A DNA stretch of 64,000 bases from JAKACA01 sp963735115 (GTDB lineage: Bacteria > Actinomycetota > Acidimicrobiia > Acidimicrobiales > Bog-793): NCBI GenBank assembly GCA_963735115.1, contig CAVTJR010000001.1:682001-746000 (forward strand), written 5' to 3'. This document shows, in pieces, positions 44,733 to 53,999 of this stretch (position 1 is the first letter of the stretch; every line of letters begins with the position of its first letter). Made by a program: the position numbers and the translations under genes. The notes under the pieces are model-generated. The model ran no database searches, had not been told where the DNA came from, and was given only the letters and a program-made list of their open reading frames with translations.

Positions 44733-46088
44733 TTACGAGTCGCGTCGCTCGAACTCTGGAACCGGCGCTTCGCGTCCGTCGACAGCGGCAAGTCCGCGGC
44801 GATGGCACCGTGGGTGCACGACGCGACCGTTGTCGATCTCGGTTCGCCCCCCGAGGATCCAAGGTTTGATGTGGTCGTACTCGCCGAAACCTTCAGAAAC
44901 AGCCTCTTGACACTCGCCACACACGCCGTTGTCCCTCGCCCATATCTCACGCTTTTGTTCCACAGAGAAGAGTCGGTTCGGGTCGAGTTCGGGCAGTTGT
45001 AGACCGGCCATGTGCTCGTCCATGAACCAGTGGAAGTGCTTCTCCAGCGTGTCGGCTGAGCCAACTCGATGCTGTTGGCCCTTGGGTTCGGTGTCATCGG
45101 CCGCGCCCGACCAGAAGATGCGCGCGATCGGCTTGATCGCCCGGGGAAGGTTGATGGGGCTGAAGCGCAAGAAACGGAGGAACAGGAAGAGCGAGTACAG
45201 CTGACTCTTCCGAACAGCTCTTCGTCCCTGGCCAGGAGGGCACAGGGCGATGACCTCCTGCATGTTGGTCAACACTTGTTCGAACTGAACGGCGACTCTC
45301 GACTTGGTGTCGAAGTCCGTGTTCTCGTGGTACAGGTCATCCAAGACCGAGCTGCGTAGCGTGAGATAACCACGGCCGCGCTCCTTCGTGAGGAGCAGGA
45401 CGAGGAGCTGCGCGCAAGTCTGCCTGGCGTCGAGCGCCGGGTCTTCGTACTCCTCCTCGCGCTGCCCGCGGCCCCGACGGTCCACTGCCTTGAAGAGTTG
45501 GTCAAATTGGCCGAGCTTTTCTCGCCGGCCGGCAAGACGTTCGATGTAGGGGCCGATGTTTCCTGGCCAGGCGTCCCGCACTTGTTGTGGGGTCAGCGGT
45601 GTTCCCGACTGGAGCCGGATAAAAAGGTCTCGTACCTCGTCGCCAGTAACTTCATCGATGAGTACTACTGGCAGTTCTATGTCGAGGAACTGTCTCTGCA
45701 ATGCCTCAGACAGAGACGTGAAGGTCTTACCTGACCACGGAGCAGGTTGCTGACGAATCGACGGTGGCAGGGGGATCTTTGGATCGTCGATGGCGAACAA
45801 CGGCCACATGTCTTGGCGGAACTGGCTGAGCGCGATGAGGCGCTGCTGTCCGTCGATGACGTCCAGGCTGACCTGCGCGTTCCCCAAAGGATCGGTGCTC
45901 GCCTTCTGTTGAAAGTAGAAACGTGGCAAGGGATAACCCCGCAGGACGGAGTCGATCAGCAGCTGCTGCTGCCGCCGGCCCCACGTGGACCCGCGCTGGT
46001 ACTCGGGGTTGGGGTGGATGGCGTGGTTGATCCAGGAGGTCGTCAGCGCGTCGATGGTGAGCGTCTTCCGCTTGTCGTCTACTTTCAA
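44733..46088 (-). CDS. DUF262 (GmrS-like) protein with C-terminal HNH nuclease
   Basis: A 451-aa protein. The N-terminal DUF262 domain has LTTSWINHAIHPNPEYQRGS and the DGQQR motif (VSLDVIDGQQRLIAL), the ParB-like fold that hydrolyses nucleotides in GmrSD-type modification-dependent restriction enzymes. The C-terminus holds an HNH nuclease: NGVCGECQEAV, EYDHIKPWILGG, then N and HPRCH. Helical region between. It is the gene nearest the tRNA and the probable first gene of the three-gene minus-strand run. Intact. Confidence 0.85.
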   Translation of the reverse strand: MKVDDKRKTLTIDALTTSWINHAIHPNPEYQRGSTWGRRQQQLLIDSVLRGYPLPRFYFQQKASTDPLGNAQVSLDVIDGQQRLIALSQFRQDMWPLFAIDDPKIPLPPSIRQQPAPWSGKTFTSLSEALQRQFLDIELPVVLIDEVTGDEVRDLFIRLQSGTPLTPQQVRDAWPGNIGPYIERLAGRREKLGQFDQLFKAVDRRGRGQREEEYEDPALDARQTCAQLLVLLLTKERGRGYLTLRSSVLDDLYHENTDFDTKSRVAVQFEQVLTNMQEVIALCPPGQGRRAVRKSQLYSLFLFLRFLRFSPINLPRAIKPIARIFWSGAADDTEPKGQQHRVGSADTLEKHFHWFMDEHMAGLQLPELDPNRLFSVEQKREIWARDNGVCGECQEAVSEGFGEYDHIKPWILGGRTEIDNGRVVHPRCHRRGLAAVDGREAPVPEFERRDS

Positions 46089-46359
46089 TCCGGTTCGCGC
46101 CTCCTCCTCTGGTCCAGACGGTCAAGCTAATGCTCGCGGCGGCCGTGAGCCCGAGCACCCGCCGCTGACGACTGATCCTCGGCCGCCCGTCCGTACCACC
46201 GTGCCTCGTTCGTGGCGATCGCGGGTCACCTCACCCAGCCAGGTCGAAGTGACTTCCTCCTCGCGCTCGCCTGAGGCCTGCGCGCGATGAACGCGCGATC
46301 GAGAAAGCGAAGAGCAGTCAGCGGAACAGGCAAAAACGACATTGAGCGGGAGCAATAAC

Positions 46360-46433
46360 TGGAGCGGGCGACGAGAATCGAACTCGCGTTCTCAGCTTGG
46401 GAAGCTGATGTTCTGCCGCTGAACTACGCCCGC
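46360..46433 (-). tRNA. tRNA-Gly (anticodon CCC)
   Basis: On the minus strand the acceptor arms GCGGGCG and CGCCCGC pair perfectly. The D arm is GTTC-AGCGGCA-GAAC, the anticodon stem TCAGC/GCTGA with loop TTCCCAA, and the T arm GCGAG-TTCGATT-CTCGT. Discriminator T is followed by an encoded CCA. The 5' half is unique while the 3' 48 bases are repeated at 27,889, marking it as the integration target of the island. Confidence 0.95.
46361..46408 (-). other. Right attachment site within tRNA-Gly
   Basis: The 48-bp repeat shared with 27,889-27,936 covers the tRNA from its 3' end through the anticodon stem-loop. Integration here keeps the tRNA functional because the element brings its own copy of the 3' part. 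Confidence 0.8.
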
Positions 46434-46886
46434 GATCCTCTAGAGGGTAGTCGCGTTCAGGAGTTCCACATACCCCTCGTACTCGCCTCACCGTGGCCCA
46501 GGGTCGCAGCGGAACGCCCAGGTCGTTAGGCAAGACCTCGCCACAGTTCGGTCGCGGCTCGGGCCACCGTTGTCCTGCTCGAGATGCGACCACACGGGGA
46601 GAGCAGTGAGGCAACTCCTGCAAACGACGGCCCTCGAGCCTCCGCGAGCGCTACCGCCGACCTTTGTGTGTCGGCCGATTCGTCAGCCGGACCACGACGA
46701 TCCGGGGGCAATCAGCATGTTGGCTGAGGCTGCTTGACCGGCGGACGACAGCGGCTATCCACAGACCGGCAACAGCTCCGTGAAATTCAAACGAAGTGCT
46801 GATATCTTTCGTGCGAACGGTCACTTCAGCGACCTGGACATGGCAAGCCTGAGAACACAGATTCTCTCTGGGGGGAGGGCCCAAGC
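46434..46886. other. Intergenic region between tRNA-Gly and the APC permease
   Basis: About 450 bases without a supported gene. It should contain the tRNA promoter (minus strand) and the permease promoter (plus strand). I see no repeat, hairpin or conserved open frame here beyond the ribosome site of the permease. Confidence 0.5.
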
Positions 46887-48608
46887 ATGGCAACGCAAGA
46901 CGTCGGGCAACAAGCGAGCCTCACCGCGGACGACCTGAAGCGTGATGTCTCGCTTCTCGGTCTCACGTGGGCATCCGAGGGTTCCATCATCGGGTCCGGA
47001 TGGTTGTTCGCTGCGCTGTACGCCACCGAGATCGCCGGACCTGCGGCCATCCTCGGCTGGATCATCGCGACGATCATCATCATCCCGCTCGCCCTCGTGC
47101 ATGCGGAGCTCGGCGGCATGTTCCCCGTCGCCGGAGGTACGAGCAGATACCCGCACTACGCCTACGGCAGCCTCGCCGGTGGGACCTTCGGTTGGTTCGC
47201 CTACATCCAAGCCGCCACCGTTGCCCCTATCGAGGTGCTCGCCGTCATTCAGTACGCCTCGGTGGCGTCTTGGGCCAGCAACTGGTACAAGCCCCCAGGG
47301 CCTGGTCAGCTGAGTGGGTCGCTGCACGGCGCCGGCATCGCCGCAGCCATCGGCCTGCTGGTCATCTTCGTCATCATCAACCTGATCGGTATCCGCTGGC
47401 TTGCGGACGTCAACAGCTGGATAACCAGCTGGAAAGTGCTCGTCCCGATCCTCGCGATCGCCGTTCTGCTCATCACCCACTACCACGGCGGCAACTTCAC
47501 GGCGGGCGGTGGGTTCTTCCAAAAGACGGACGCTTGGAAGGACATCTTCATCGCCATCCCGGGAGCCGGCATCGTGTTCTCGCTTCTCGGCTTCGAACAG
47601 GCCGTGCAACTCGGAGGCGAGAGCAAGAACCCGCGCGACCTGCCCCGCGCGGTCATCTACTCGATCCTCCTCGGCGCCGCTATCTACATTCTCGCCCAGT
47701 TCGCCTTCATCGCTGCACTGAAGCCGTCGGTCATCCTCCAGTACCACACGTGGTCCAACCTGACCGCTGACGCCGGTCTGAACGCCGCGCCGTACTGGAC
47801 GATCTCGAAGCTGGCGGGGTTGTCGTGGCTGGCCTACGTGCTCCGCTTCGACGCAGTCATCTCGCCGGCCGGAACGGGCCTCGTGTACACGACGTCCACG
47901 TCCCGGATCAGTTACGGCTTGAGCAAGAACGGATACATCCCGAAGTTTTTCGAAAACAAGACCGGCCGCACCAAGGTCCCGGCCATCGGCATCGTCATCT
48001 CGGCGTGCATCGGCGTCCTGTTCCTTCTCCCCTACCCTAGCTGGAACAGCCTGGTATCGATCGTGACCGGCGCCTCCGTGCTCATGTACGCCGGTGCGCC
48101 GTTGGCCCTGGGCGCCCTCCGGCAGTCCAAGCCGACCCTTCCAAGGATCTACCGGTACCCGGGCGCGGCCGTCATGGCGCCACTGTCATTCGCCGGGGCC
48201 AACCTGGTCGTCTACTGGGCGGGCTGGTACACGGTCGGCACCCTGATGATCGTCATCCTCATCGGCTACCTGTTGATGGCCATCTCGCGACTGTTCGGGT
48301 TGAACGACACGAAGCCTTCGCTCGATTTCAAGAGCGGCATCTGGATCCCGGTCTACCTCGCAGGCATGGCGGTCATCTCGTACTTCGGCAACTTTGGCGT
48401 CGGCTACAAGCTGGTCGGTGGCATTGGCTGGTTCAACACGCACCTCATCGGACCAGACGGAAAAATCCACTTCTGGTGGGACATGCTCATCGTCGTGGCC
48501 TTCAGCTTCGCCATCTACTTCTGGGCGGTTGCCTCTCGGCTGCCCGAGCACCAGGTGGACGAGTACATCCGAGACGTCTACCCGCCCTTAGATGCCCCGG
48601 CGCACTAG
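46887..48608 (+). CDS. APC-superfamily amino acid permease
   Basis: A 573-aa membrane transporter with about 12-14 hydrophobic segments. The first helix region SLLGLTWASEGSIIGSGWLF holds the unwound glycine-rich stretch that binds substrate in APC proteins. GTSRYPHYAYGSLAGGTFGW and GFEQAVQLGGESKNPRDLPR are further family motifs. It probably imports an amino acid or polyamine with protons. A very purine-rich ribosome site (GGGGGGAGGG) precedes the ATG. Single gene, closed by a strong terminator. Confidence 0.9.
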   Translation: MATQDVGQQASLTADDLKRDVSLLGLTWASEGSIIGSGWLFAALYATEIAGPAAILGWIIATIIIIPLALVHAELGGMFPVAGGTSRYPHYAYGSLAGGTFGWFAYIQAATVAPIEVLAVIQYASVASWASNWYKPPGPGQLSGSLHGAGIAAAIGLLVIFVIINLIGIRWLADVNSWITSWKVLVPILAIAVLLITHYHGGNFTAGGGFFQKTDAWKDIFIAIPGAGIVFSLLGFEQAVQLGGESKNPRDLPRAVIYSILLGAAIYILAQFAFIAALKPSVILQYHTWSNLTADAGLNAAPYWTISKLAGLSWLAYVLRFDAVISPAGTGLVYTTSTSRISYGLSKNGYIPKFFENKTGRTKVPAIGIVISACIGVLFLLPYPSWNSLVSIVTGASVLMYAGAPLALGALRQSKPTLPRIYRYPGAAVMAPLSFAGANLVVYWAGWYTVGTLMIVILIGYLLMAISRLFGLNDTKPSLDFKSGIWIPVYLAGMAVISYFGNFGVGYKLVGGIGWFNTHLIGPDGKIHFWWDMLIVVAFSFAIYFWAVASRLPEHQVDEYIRDVYPPLDAPAH

Positions 48609-48631
48609 GACGCCAGCAGTTACCAACAACC

Positions 48632-48663
48632 AAGAACGCCGGGTCGCAAGGCCCGGCGTTCTT
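48632..48663. terminator. Strong bidirectional terminator
   Basis: A perfect 12-bp stem, AAGAACGCCGGG at 48,632-48,643 and its complement at 48,652-48,663, with an 8-nt loop, followed by a pyrimidine-rich tail on the + strand. It separates the convergent permease and ABC exporter genes. Confidence 0.9.
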
Positions 48664-48678
48664 CTTTCTCATCTGTGA

Positions 48679-50580
48679 TCAGCTCGTCGCGACCGCTTGA
48701 TGCTCGAACTGGGTCCGGTACAGCTCGGCGTACAGGCCCTCAGCAGCAAGAAGCTCCTCGTGTGAGCCCCGCTCCACGATGCGCCCGCCGTCCACGACGA
48801 GGATGAGGTCGGCGTCGCGTACGGTCGAGAGGCGGTGGGCGATCACGAGCGACGTGCGGCTGGCGAGCGCCGTCGCCAGTGCCAGTTGCACCGCCACTTC
48901 CGACTCAGAGTCGAGGTGGGCGGTCGCCTCGTCGAGCACGACGATGTCGGGCGCTTTGAGGAGCAAGCGGGCGATGGCGATGCGCTGCTTCTCGCCGCCG
49001 GAGAACCTGTAGCCGCGGTCGCCGACGACCGTCTCCAGGCCGTCCGGCAGCGTGTCGACGAGGCTCAGGATCTGGGCGGCGGCAAGCACCTCGCGCAGCT
49101 CTTCGTCGGTGGCGTCCGGCTTGGCGTAGAGCAGGTTCGATCGGATGGTCTCGTGGAACAGGTGGGCGTCCTGTGTCACCACGCCGATGGCGGCGCGCAG
49201 AGAATCCATCGTGGCGTCGCGAACGTCGATGCCGTGCACCTTCACGGCCCCCGCCGTGACGTCGTACAGCCTGGGTACGAGATGGCTGATCGTCGTCTTG
49301 CCTGCCCCGGACGGCCCGACGAGGGCCACCATCTGACCCGGCTCCACGTGGAAGGAGACGTCGTAGAGAACCTGCTGGGACGGAGCCTGGTCGAGCACGG
49401 CCACGCTCTCGAGGGAGGCGAGCGAGACCTCCTCGGCGGTCGGATAGCTGAAGTCGACGTGCTCGAAGTCGATGGTGGCTGGCCCGCGGGGCACGACGAC
49501 GGCATCTGTGCGCTCGGCGATCATGGGCGGGAGGTCGAGCACCTCGAAGACCCGGTCGAAGGACACGAGGGCCGTCATCACGTCGACCTGGACGTTCGAG
49601 AGCGCCGTGAGCGGACCGTAGAGCCGGGTGAGGTACAAGGTGAGCGCAACGACGGTACCGACGAGCAGCACGCCCTTTGCCGCCTCGTAGCCGCCCCAGC
49701 CGTAGACGAGGGCCGTCGCCAACGAGGCCGTGAGCAGCAGGGAGGTCATGAAGACGCCCCCGTACATCGCCTGGGTGACGCCGATGTCGCGCACGCGGCC
49801 TGCTCGGCGATCGAAGACCCGCGTCTCGGCGTTCGGGTCACCGAACAGCTTGACGAGGAGGGCGCCGGAGACATTGAAGCGCTCCGTCATCGTCATGTTC
49901 ATCTCGGCGTTCAACGAGTAGCTCTCTCGCGTGAGCGCCTGCAGGCGCCGACCGACCCAACGGGACGGGAAGACGAACACCGGCAACATCGCCAGCGCCA
50001 GCAACGTGATCTGCCAGGAGAGCACGAACATCGCCGCCAGCGTGACGGCCACCGTGATGAGGTTGCCCACGACCGAGGAGAACGTGTCGGTGAAGGCTTG
50101 CTGGGCGCCGAGCACGTCGTTGTTGAGGCGGGAGATGAGGGCGCCGGTCTGGGTGCGGGTGAAGAACGCGATGGGCATCTGCCCGACGTGGGTGAAGACC
50201 TTCGTCCTCATGTCGTAGATGAGGCCCTCGCCGATGCGGGCGGAGATCCAACGCTGCCACAGCGTCAGTCCGGCGGTGACAACGGCGAGCCCGGCGACGA
50301 CAAGGGCGAGGATGATGGCGACATCGGGTCGGTGCTTGACGATGGCGTCGTCAATGATCCCCCGAACGATGAGCGGGTTGGCGGCCCCGATGAGGGCGCT
50401 CACGATGATGAGCAGCAGGAAGACGCCGAGCTGCAGGCGGTAAGGCTTGGCGAAACCGCCGATGCGCTTCACGATGCCCTTCGGCAGCTGCTTGTTCTTC
50501 ACGCTCTCGTCGCGGCGGAAGGACCGCATCAAACCCCAGTTCGCCGGGCTGCCACCTCCGCTCGCGCTCATTCCTCTCAT
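48679..50580 (-). CDS. ABC exporter, fused membrane and ATPase domains (MdlB/MsbA type)
   Basis: About 633 aa from ATG 50,580 (ATG 50,571 also possible). Residues about 50-340 are the six-helix exporter domain (FLLLIIVSALIGAANPLIVR, FFTRTQTGALISRLNNDVLG). The ATPase domain has Walker A ALVGPSGAGKTT, signature RFSGGEKQRIAIAR, Walker B DIVVLDEATAHLD and the H-loop VIAHRLSTV. It works as a homodimer or with another half-transporter to export lipids, peptides or drugs. Divergent from lon. Confidence 0.92.
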   Translation of the reverse strand: MRGMSASGGGSPANWGLMRSFRRDESVKNKQLPKGIVKRIGGFAKPYRLQLGVFLLLIIVSALIGAANPLIVRGIIDDAIVKHRPDVAIILALVVAGLAVVTAGLTLWQRWISARIGEGLIYDMRTKVFTHVGQMPIAFFTRTQTGALISRLNNDVLGAQQAFTDTFSSVVGNLITVAVTLAAMFVLSWQITLLALAMLPVFVFPSRWVGRRLQALTRESYSLNAEMNMTMTERFNVSGALLVKLFGDPNAETRVFDRRAGRVRDIGVTQAMYGGVFMTSLLLTASLATALVYGWGGYEAAKGVLLVGTVVALTLYLTRLYGPLTALSNVQVDVMTALVSFDRVFEVLDLPPMIAERTDAVVVPRGPATIDFEHVDFSYPTAEEVSLASLESVAVLDQAPSQQVLYDVSFHVEPGQMVALVGPSGAGKTTISHLVPRLYDVTAGAVKVHGIDVRDATMDSLRAAIGVVTQDAHLFHETIRSNLLYAKPDATDEELREVLAAAQILSLVDTLPDGLETVVGDRGYRFSGGEKQRIAIARLLLKAPDIVVLDEATAHLDSESEVAVQLALATALASRTSLVIAHRLSTVRDADLILVVDGGRIVERGSHEELLAAEGLYAELYRTQFEHQAVATS

Positions 50581-50703
50581 CACGATGACAGCAACACCGG
50601 CGAGGGTCCCGACCTTCCCCCGACCACCTTCGGTGCCGCCGCCCGGGTGCCGGAATACGGCGTGCACCCCTTATTGTTTGCATGAGCAACTAAAGGAGTC
50701 CGC

Positions 50704-53088
50704 GTGCCTGAGTTCGACGAACAGCAAACCCTGCCGCTACTGCCACTCACTTCGGGAGTGGTCCTTCCCGGAATGGTCTTCACCTTGGCCTTGGAGACCG
50801 ATGAGGCCCGCGCGGCCGTAGACGCTGCCGGATCCGCTGGTGGTCGCCTTGTTCTCGTGCCCCGCATCGACGGCCGCTACGCCACCATCGGCGTCATCTC
50901 GGAGATCCTCGAGACCGGCGAGCTCCCCGGTGGACCGCCTGCGGCTGTGGTCCGCGGCGACAAGCGGGCGACGATCGGAACTGGCGTGCCCGGTACGGGG
51001 CAAGCACTGTGGATCCAAGTCGACCCGATCGAGGAGCCCGAGCCCTCCGTAAGCGCCCACGAACTCGCTCGCGAATATCGCGCCGTGCTCGAAAACATCC
51101 TGCTCTCACGTGGTGCCAGGCGTATGGCCGAGCGCCTGCGCGACGTCACCGACCCCTCGCAGATCGCCGACCTCGCCGGTTACTCACCTGATCTATCCCT
51201 AGAACAGAAGATGAAGGTCCTCGAGACCATCGACGTGACCGAGCGCTTGCGCTTCGTGTTGGCCGCCGCCCGAGAAACCCTCGCCGATCTCACCCTTCGC
51301 GACCAGATCAAGACGAGCGTCGAGGAGGGTATGGAGAAGACGCAGCGGGAATTCCTCCTGCGGCGTCAGTTGGAGGCCATCCGAAAGGAGCTCGGCGAGC
51401 TCTCCGAGGAGGGGGCGGCGACCGGGCCGGACGGCTACCGGGAGCGGCTGGAGACGGCGGGGTTTCCCGAGGCCGTGCGCGCCGCCGTCACCAAGGAGAT
51501 CGACCGCCTCGAGCGGACGAGTGAGCAGAGCCCGGAGAACGGCTGGATCCAGACGTGGCTCGACACCGTCTTCGAGCTGCCATGGAGCAAGGAATCGGAG
51601 GACCGGCTCGACATCGGCGAGGCCGGCAGGATCCTCGACGAGGACCACGATGGCCTTCGTGACGTGAAGGACCGGATCCTCGAGCATCTCGCCGTGCGCA
51701 AGCTGCAGGCCGAGCGCGGGCTCACGCCCGTAAAGGGGAGCCGGGGCGCTGGGGCGATCCTGGCGCTCGTCGGCCCTCCCGGCGTGGGCAAGACCTCCCT
51801 CGGCGAGTCAGTCGCGCGGGCGCTCGGTCGGTCGTTCGTCCGCGTTGCCCTCGGTGGCGTGCGGGACGAGGCGGAGATCCGGGGCCATCGCCGTACCTAC
51901 GTGGGCGCTCAGCCCGGGCGCCTCGTGCGGGCGCTGCGCGAGGCCGGCACGATGAACCCCGTCATCTTGCTGGACGAGGTGGACAAGCTCGGTTCCGACT
52001 ACCGGGGCGACCCCTCCTCTGCGCTCTTGGAAGTCCTCGATCCTGCGCAGAACCACACGTTTCGCGATCACTACCTCGAGGTTGAGCTCGACTTGTCGAA
52101 GGTGCTCTTCATCGCCACAGCGAACATGGTGGACACCATCCCTTCCCCCTTGCTCGACCGCATGGAGGTCATCCGCCTCGACGGCTACACCGAGGACGAG
52201 AAGCTCGCCATCGCCCGCCACCACCTGCTTCCCCGCCAGGTCGGGCGGCAGGCACTGCGGGCAGATGAGGTCTCCGTCGATGAGGACGCCTTGCGTGCGA
52301 TCATCGCCGACTACACGCGGGAGGCGGGCGTCCGTTCGCTCGAGCGGGAGCTGGGACGCCTGCTGCGCAAGGTCGCCACAAAACTCGCCGGCGGGGCGCT
52401 CGAGGCGCCAGTTCTTGTCAGGGCTGAAGACGTGCGTGGCTGGTTGGGACGAGCGCGCTTCTTCTTCGAGGCTGCAGACCGGACTGCGGTCCCGGGCGTG
52501 GCGACCGGTCTGGCCGTCACGGGTACGGGCGGCGACGTCCTCTACGTCGAAGCCACGTCCATGGACGGACCCGAAGGCCTCGTCCTGACCGGTCAGCTCG
52601 GGGACGTCATGAAGGAATCCGCCGAGATCGCCTTGTCGTACGTGCGCTCGCACGCCGCCGAGCTGGGGATCGACCCCGCATTGCTCGACGGTCGGCGCTT
52701 CCACGTGCACGTGCCCGCTGGCGCCGTACCGAAGGACGGCCCTTCAGCCGGCGTGACGATGGTGACGGCACTGGTGTCGCTCCTGACAGAACGGCCGGTC
52801 CGCGCCCCGGTCGGCATGACGGGCGAGGTGACGCTGCAGGGCCTCGTGCTGCCGATCGGCGGTGTCAAGCAGAAGGTGCTCGCCGCCCACCGGGCCGGGC
52901 TGCGGGAAGTCGTGCTGCCGATGCGGAACGGACCTGACTTGGAGGACGTACCGGAGGCGGTGCGGGACGAGATGACCTTCCACTTGGCGGCGGCCGTGAG
53001 CGAGGTGTTGTCCGTCGCGCTGGCTGAATCCGATGCGTCCGGCAAGGCGGTGACCTCCGGGCAGGGTACACATACAGCTGCCGCCTGA
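50704..53088 (+). CDS. lon: ATP-dependent protease Lon
   Basis: A 794-aa Lon protease with all expected parts: N-terminal substrate-recognition domain (TLPLLPLTSGVVLPGMVFTL), coiled linker (REFLLRRQLEAIRKELGE), AAA+ domain with Walker A GPPGVGKTSLGES near residue 357, Walker B VILLDEVDKLG, and a C-terminal protease with the Ser681-Lys722 dyad (KDGPSAGVT and GGVKQK). It degrades misfolded and short-lived regulatory proteins. GTG start after AAAGGAG. Lon is absent from many actinobacteria, so its presence is a useful taxonomic hint. Confidence 0.97.
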   Translation: MPEFDEQQTLPLLPLTSGVVLPGMVFTLALETDEARAAVDAAGSAGGRLVLVPRIDGRYATIGVISEILETGELPGGPPAAVVRGDKRATIGTGVPGTGQALWIQVDPIEEPEPSVSAHELAREYRAVLENILLSRGARRMAERLRDVTDPSQIADLAGYSPDLSLEQKMKVLETIDVTERLRFVLAAARETLADLTLRDQIKTSVEEGMEKTQREFLLRRQLEAIRKELGELSEEGAATGPDGYRERLETAGFPEAVRAAVTKEIDRLERTSEQSPENGWIQTWLDTVFELPWSKESEDRLDIGEAGRILDEDHDGLRDVKDRILEHLAVRKLQAERGLTPVKGSRGAGAILALVGPPGVGKTSLGESVARALGRSFVRVALGGVRDEAEIRGHRRTYVGAQPGRLVRALREAGTMNPVILLDEVDKLGSDYRGDPSSALLEVLDPAQNHTFRDHYLEVELDLSKVLFIATANMVDTIPSPLLDRMEVIRLDGYTEDEKLAIARHHLLPRQVGRQALRADEVSVDEDALRAIIADYTREAGVRSLERELGRLLRKVATKLAGGALEAPVLVRAEDVRGWLGRARFFFEAADRTAVPGVATGLAVTGTGGDVLYVEATSMDGPEGLVLTGQLGDVMKESAEIALSYVRSHAAELGIDPALLDGRRFHVHVPAGAVPKDGPSAGVTMVTALVSLLTERPVRAPVGMTGEVTLQGLVLPIGGVKQKVLAAHRAGLREVVLPMRNGPDLEDVPEAVRDEMTFHLAAAVSEVLSVALAESDASGKAVTSGQGTHTAAA

Positions 53089-53097
53089 GTCGTTTGC

Positions 53098-53143
53098 GAC
53101 AGGCCGGTGGGACCGCCATTGAGCGCATCCCGGCCGGCCTGTC
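53098..53143 (+). terminator. Hairpin terminator after lon
   Basis: A perfect 10-bp inverted repeat (GACAGGCCGG at 53,098-53,107 and its complement at 53,134-53,143), extended by inner GGGA/TCCC pairing, begins 9 bases after the lon stop. No T-tract follows. Confidence 0.65.
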
Positions 53144-53188
53144 CCGCGCGAAGCGCGGCCGAGGCCAGGCGTCGTAGGCTCGCCAATC

Positions 53189-53809
53189 ATGACGGACAAC
53201 GGCCGCATCTCCGTCCAGGGGACCGGGTCTGTTTCCGTGCGCCCTGACCTCGCTCGGCTGCGGCTGAGATGCCTGGGCGAGGACGATCGGGCGGCCTCCG
53301 CGTTCGATGCTTGCTCTTCAGCCACTGCGGCGGTAATCGCCGCGCTTCGCGAGGCGGGTGCAGACGACGGCGATCTTTCGACTTCGGGCATCGCCTTGTC
53401 CCAGCGGCACGACGACAGCCGCTACATCGGAATGAACACTCTCGTTGTCACGGTGCGGCCACCCCAGCGGGCTGGTCAGGTGCTCGCGGTGGCGGTCGAG
53501 GCCGGGGGAGACGCCCTCGCCATCGACAACATCCAGTTCGACGTCGCTGACGACACCGAAGAGCGATCGCAGGCTCGGGCGCAGGCAGTGCTCGACGCCC
53601 GTCGGATTGCTGAGGAGCTGGCGGCGGCAGCGGGGGTAAGGCTTGGACGTCTCATCTCGCTGGAGGAAAGTGGTGGGTGGATTGCCGCCCGGCCGGTAGG
53701 GCGGATGCTGTCGGGCGCGAAGGCCCCTGTGCCCGTCGAGGTTGGAGACCAGGAAGTGGCCGTCAGCGTGAGCGCCGTGTTCGAGATTGCCAGCGACGCC
53801 TCGGCCTAG
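53189..53809 (+). CDS. SIMPL (DUF541) domain protein
   Basis: A 206-aa protein of the SIMPL family: ISVQGTGSVSVRPDLARLRL at the start, DLSTSGIALSQRHDD and IDNIQFDVADDTEERSQARA in the middle, then AEELAAAAGVRLGRLISLEE. Bacterial members are oligomeric and often periplasmic, but no signal peptide is visible here. The role is unclear. Independent small gene following the lon terminator. Confidence 0.85.
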   Translation: MTDNGRISVQGTGSVSVRPDLARLRLRCLGEDDRAASAFDACSSATAAVIAALREAGADDGDLSTSGIALSQRHDDSRYIGMNTLVVTVRPPQRAGQVLAVAVEAGGDALAIDNIQFDVADDTEERSQARAQAVLDARRIAEELAAAAGVRLGRLISLEESGGWIAARPVGRMLSGAKAPVPVEVGDQEVAVSVSAVFEIASDASA

Positions 53810-53863
53810 GCGCGGCGTCGCGCCCCGGCGGGTTGGCCAACGCGCACCCCTCTGCTATCGTTA

Positions 53864-53877
53864 CGAACGTACGTTTG
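53864..53877 (+). promoter_or_regulatory. LexA (SOS) box-like operator
   Basis: The 14-base palindrome CGAACGTACGTTTG matches the actinobacterial SOS-box pattern CGAAC-N4-GTTYG. A possible -10 (TATCGT, 53,856-53,861) lies just upstream. It is 123 bases before the DUF222-HNH gene start. LexA control of DUF222/13E12 genes is known in mycobacteria. Confidence 0.55.
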
Positions 53878-53999
53878 CACTGATTTAGTTTCGACTTTCC
53901 GCCCAGTGCCGGTGTGCATCTCGCGCTCTCGCGGCGCCTTCGTGAAGGTCCCATCGCCTCGGGCGTTCTCTCGTGGCGTGAATGTCGAAGGAGGCCGTG

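Larger units (their letters stand above)
27889..46408. mobile_element. 18.5-kb AICE-type integrative element in tRNA-Gly
   Basis: A 48-bp direct repeat with two mismatches bounds the segment; the right copy is the 3' part of an intact tRNA-Gly(CCC). Inside is the core of an actinomycete integrative and conjugative element in the usual order: a regulator remnant, a small conserved protein, an FtsK-like translocase, a RepSA-like initiator, xis, int. Cargo lies on both sides: TIR-like operon, PIN pair and hsd genes on the left; DUF3883, Mrr and DUF262-HNH genes on the right. The transfer and replication genes carry frameshifts, so autonomous transfer is doubtful, but int and xis are intact. Confidence 0.85.

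Noticed and set aside
48835..50685. Long open frame antisense to the ABC exporter
   Set aside because: Composition-driven shadow of the exporter gene in high-GC DNA; no recognisable domain, and the minus strand has all exporter motifs.
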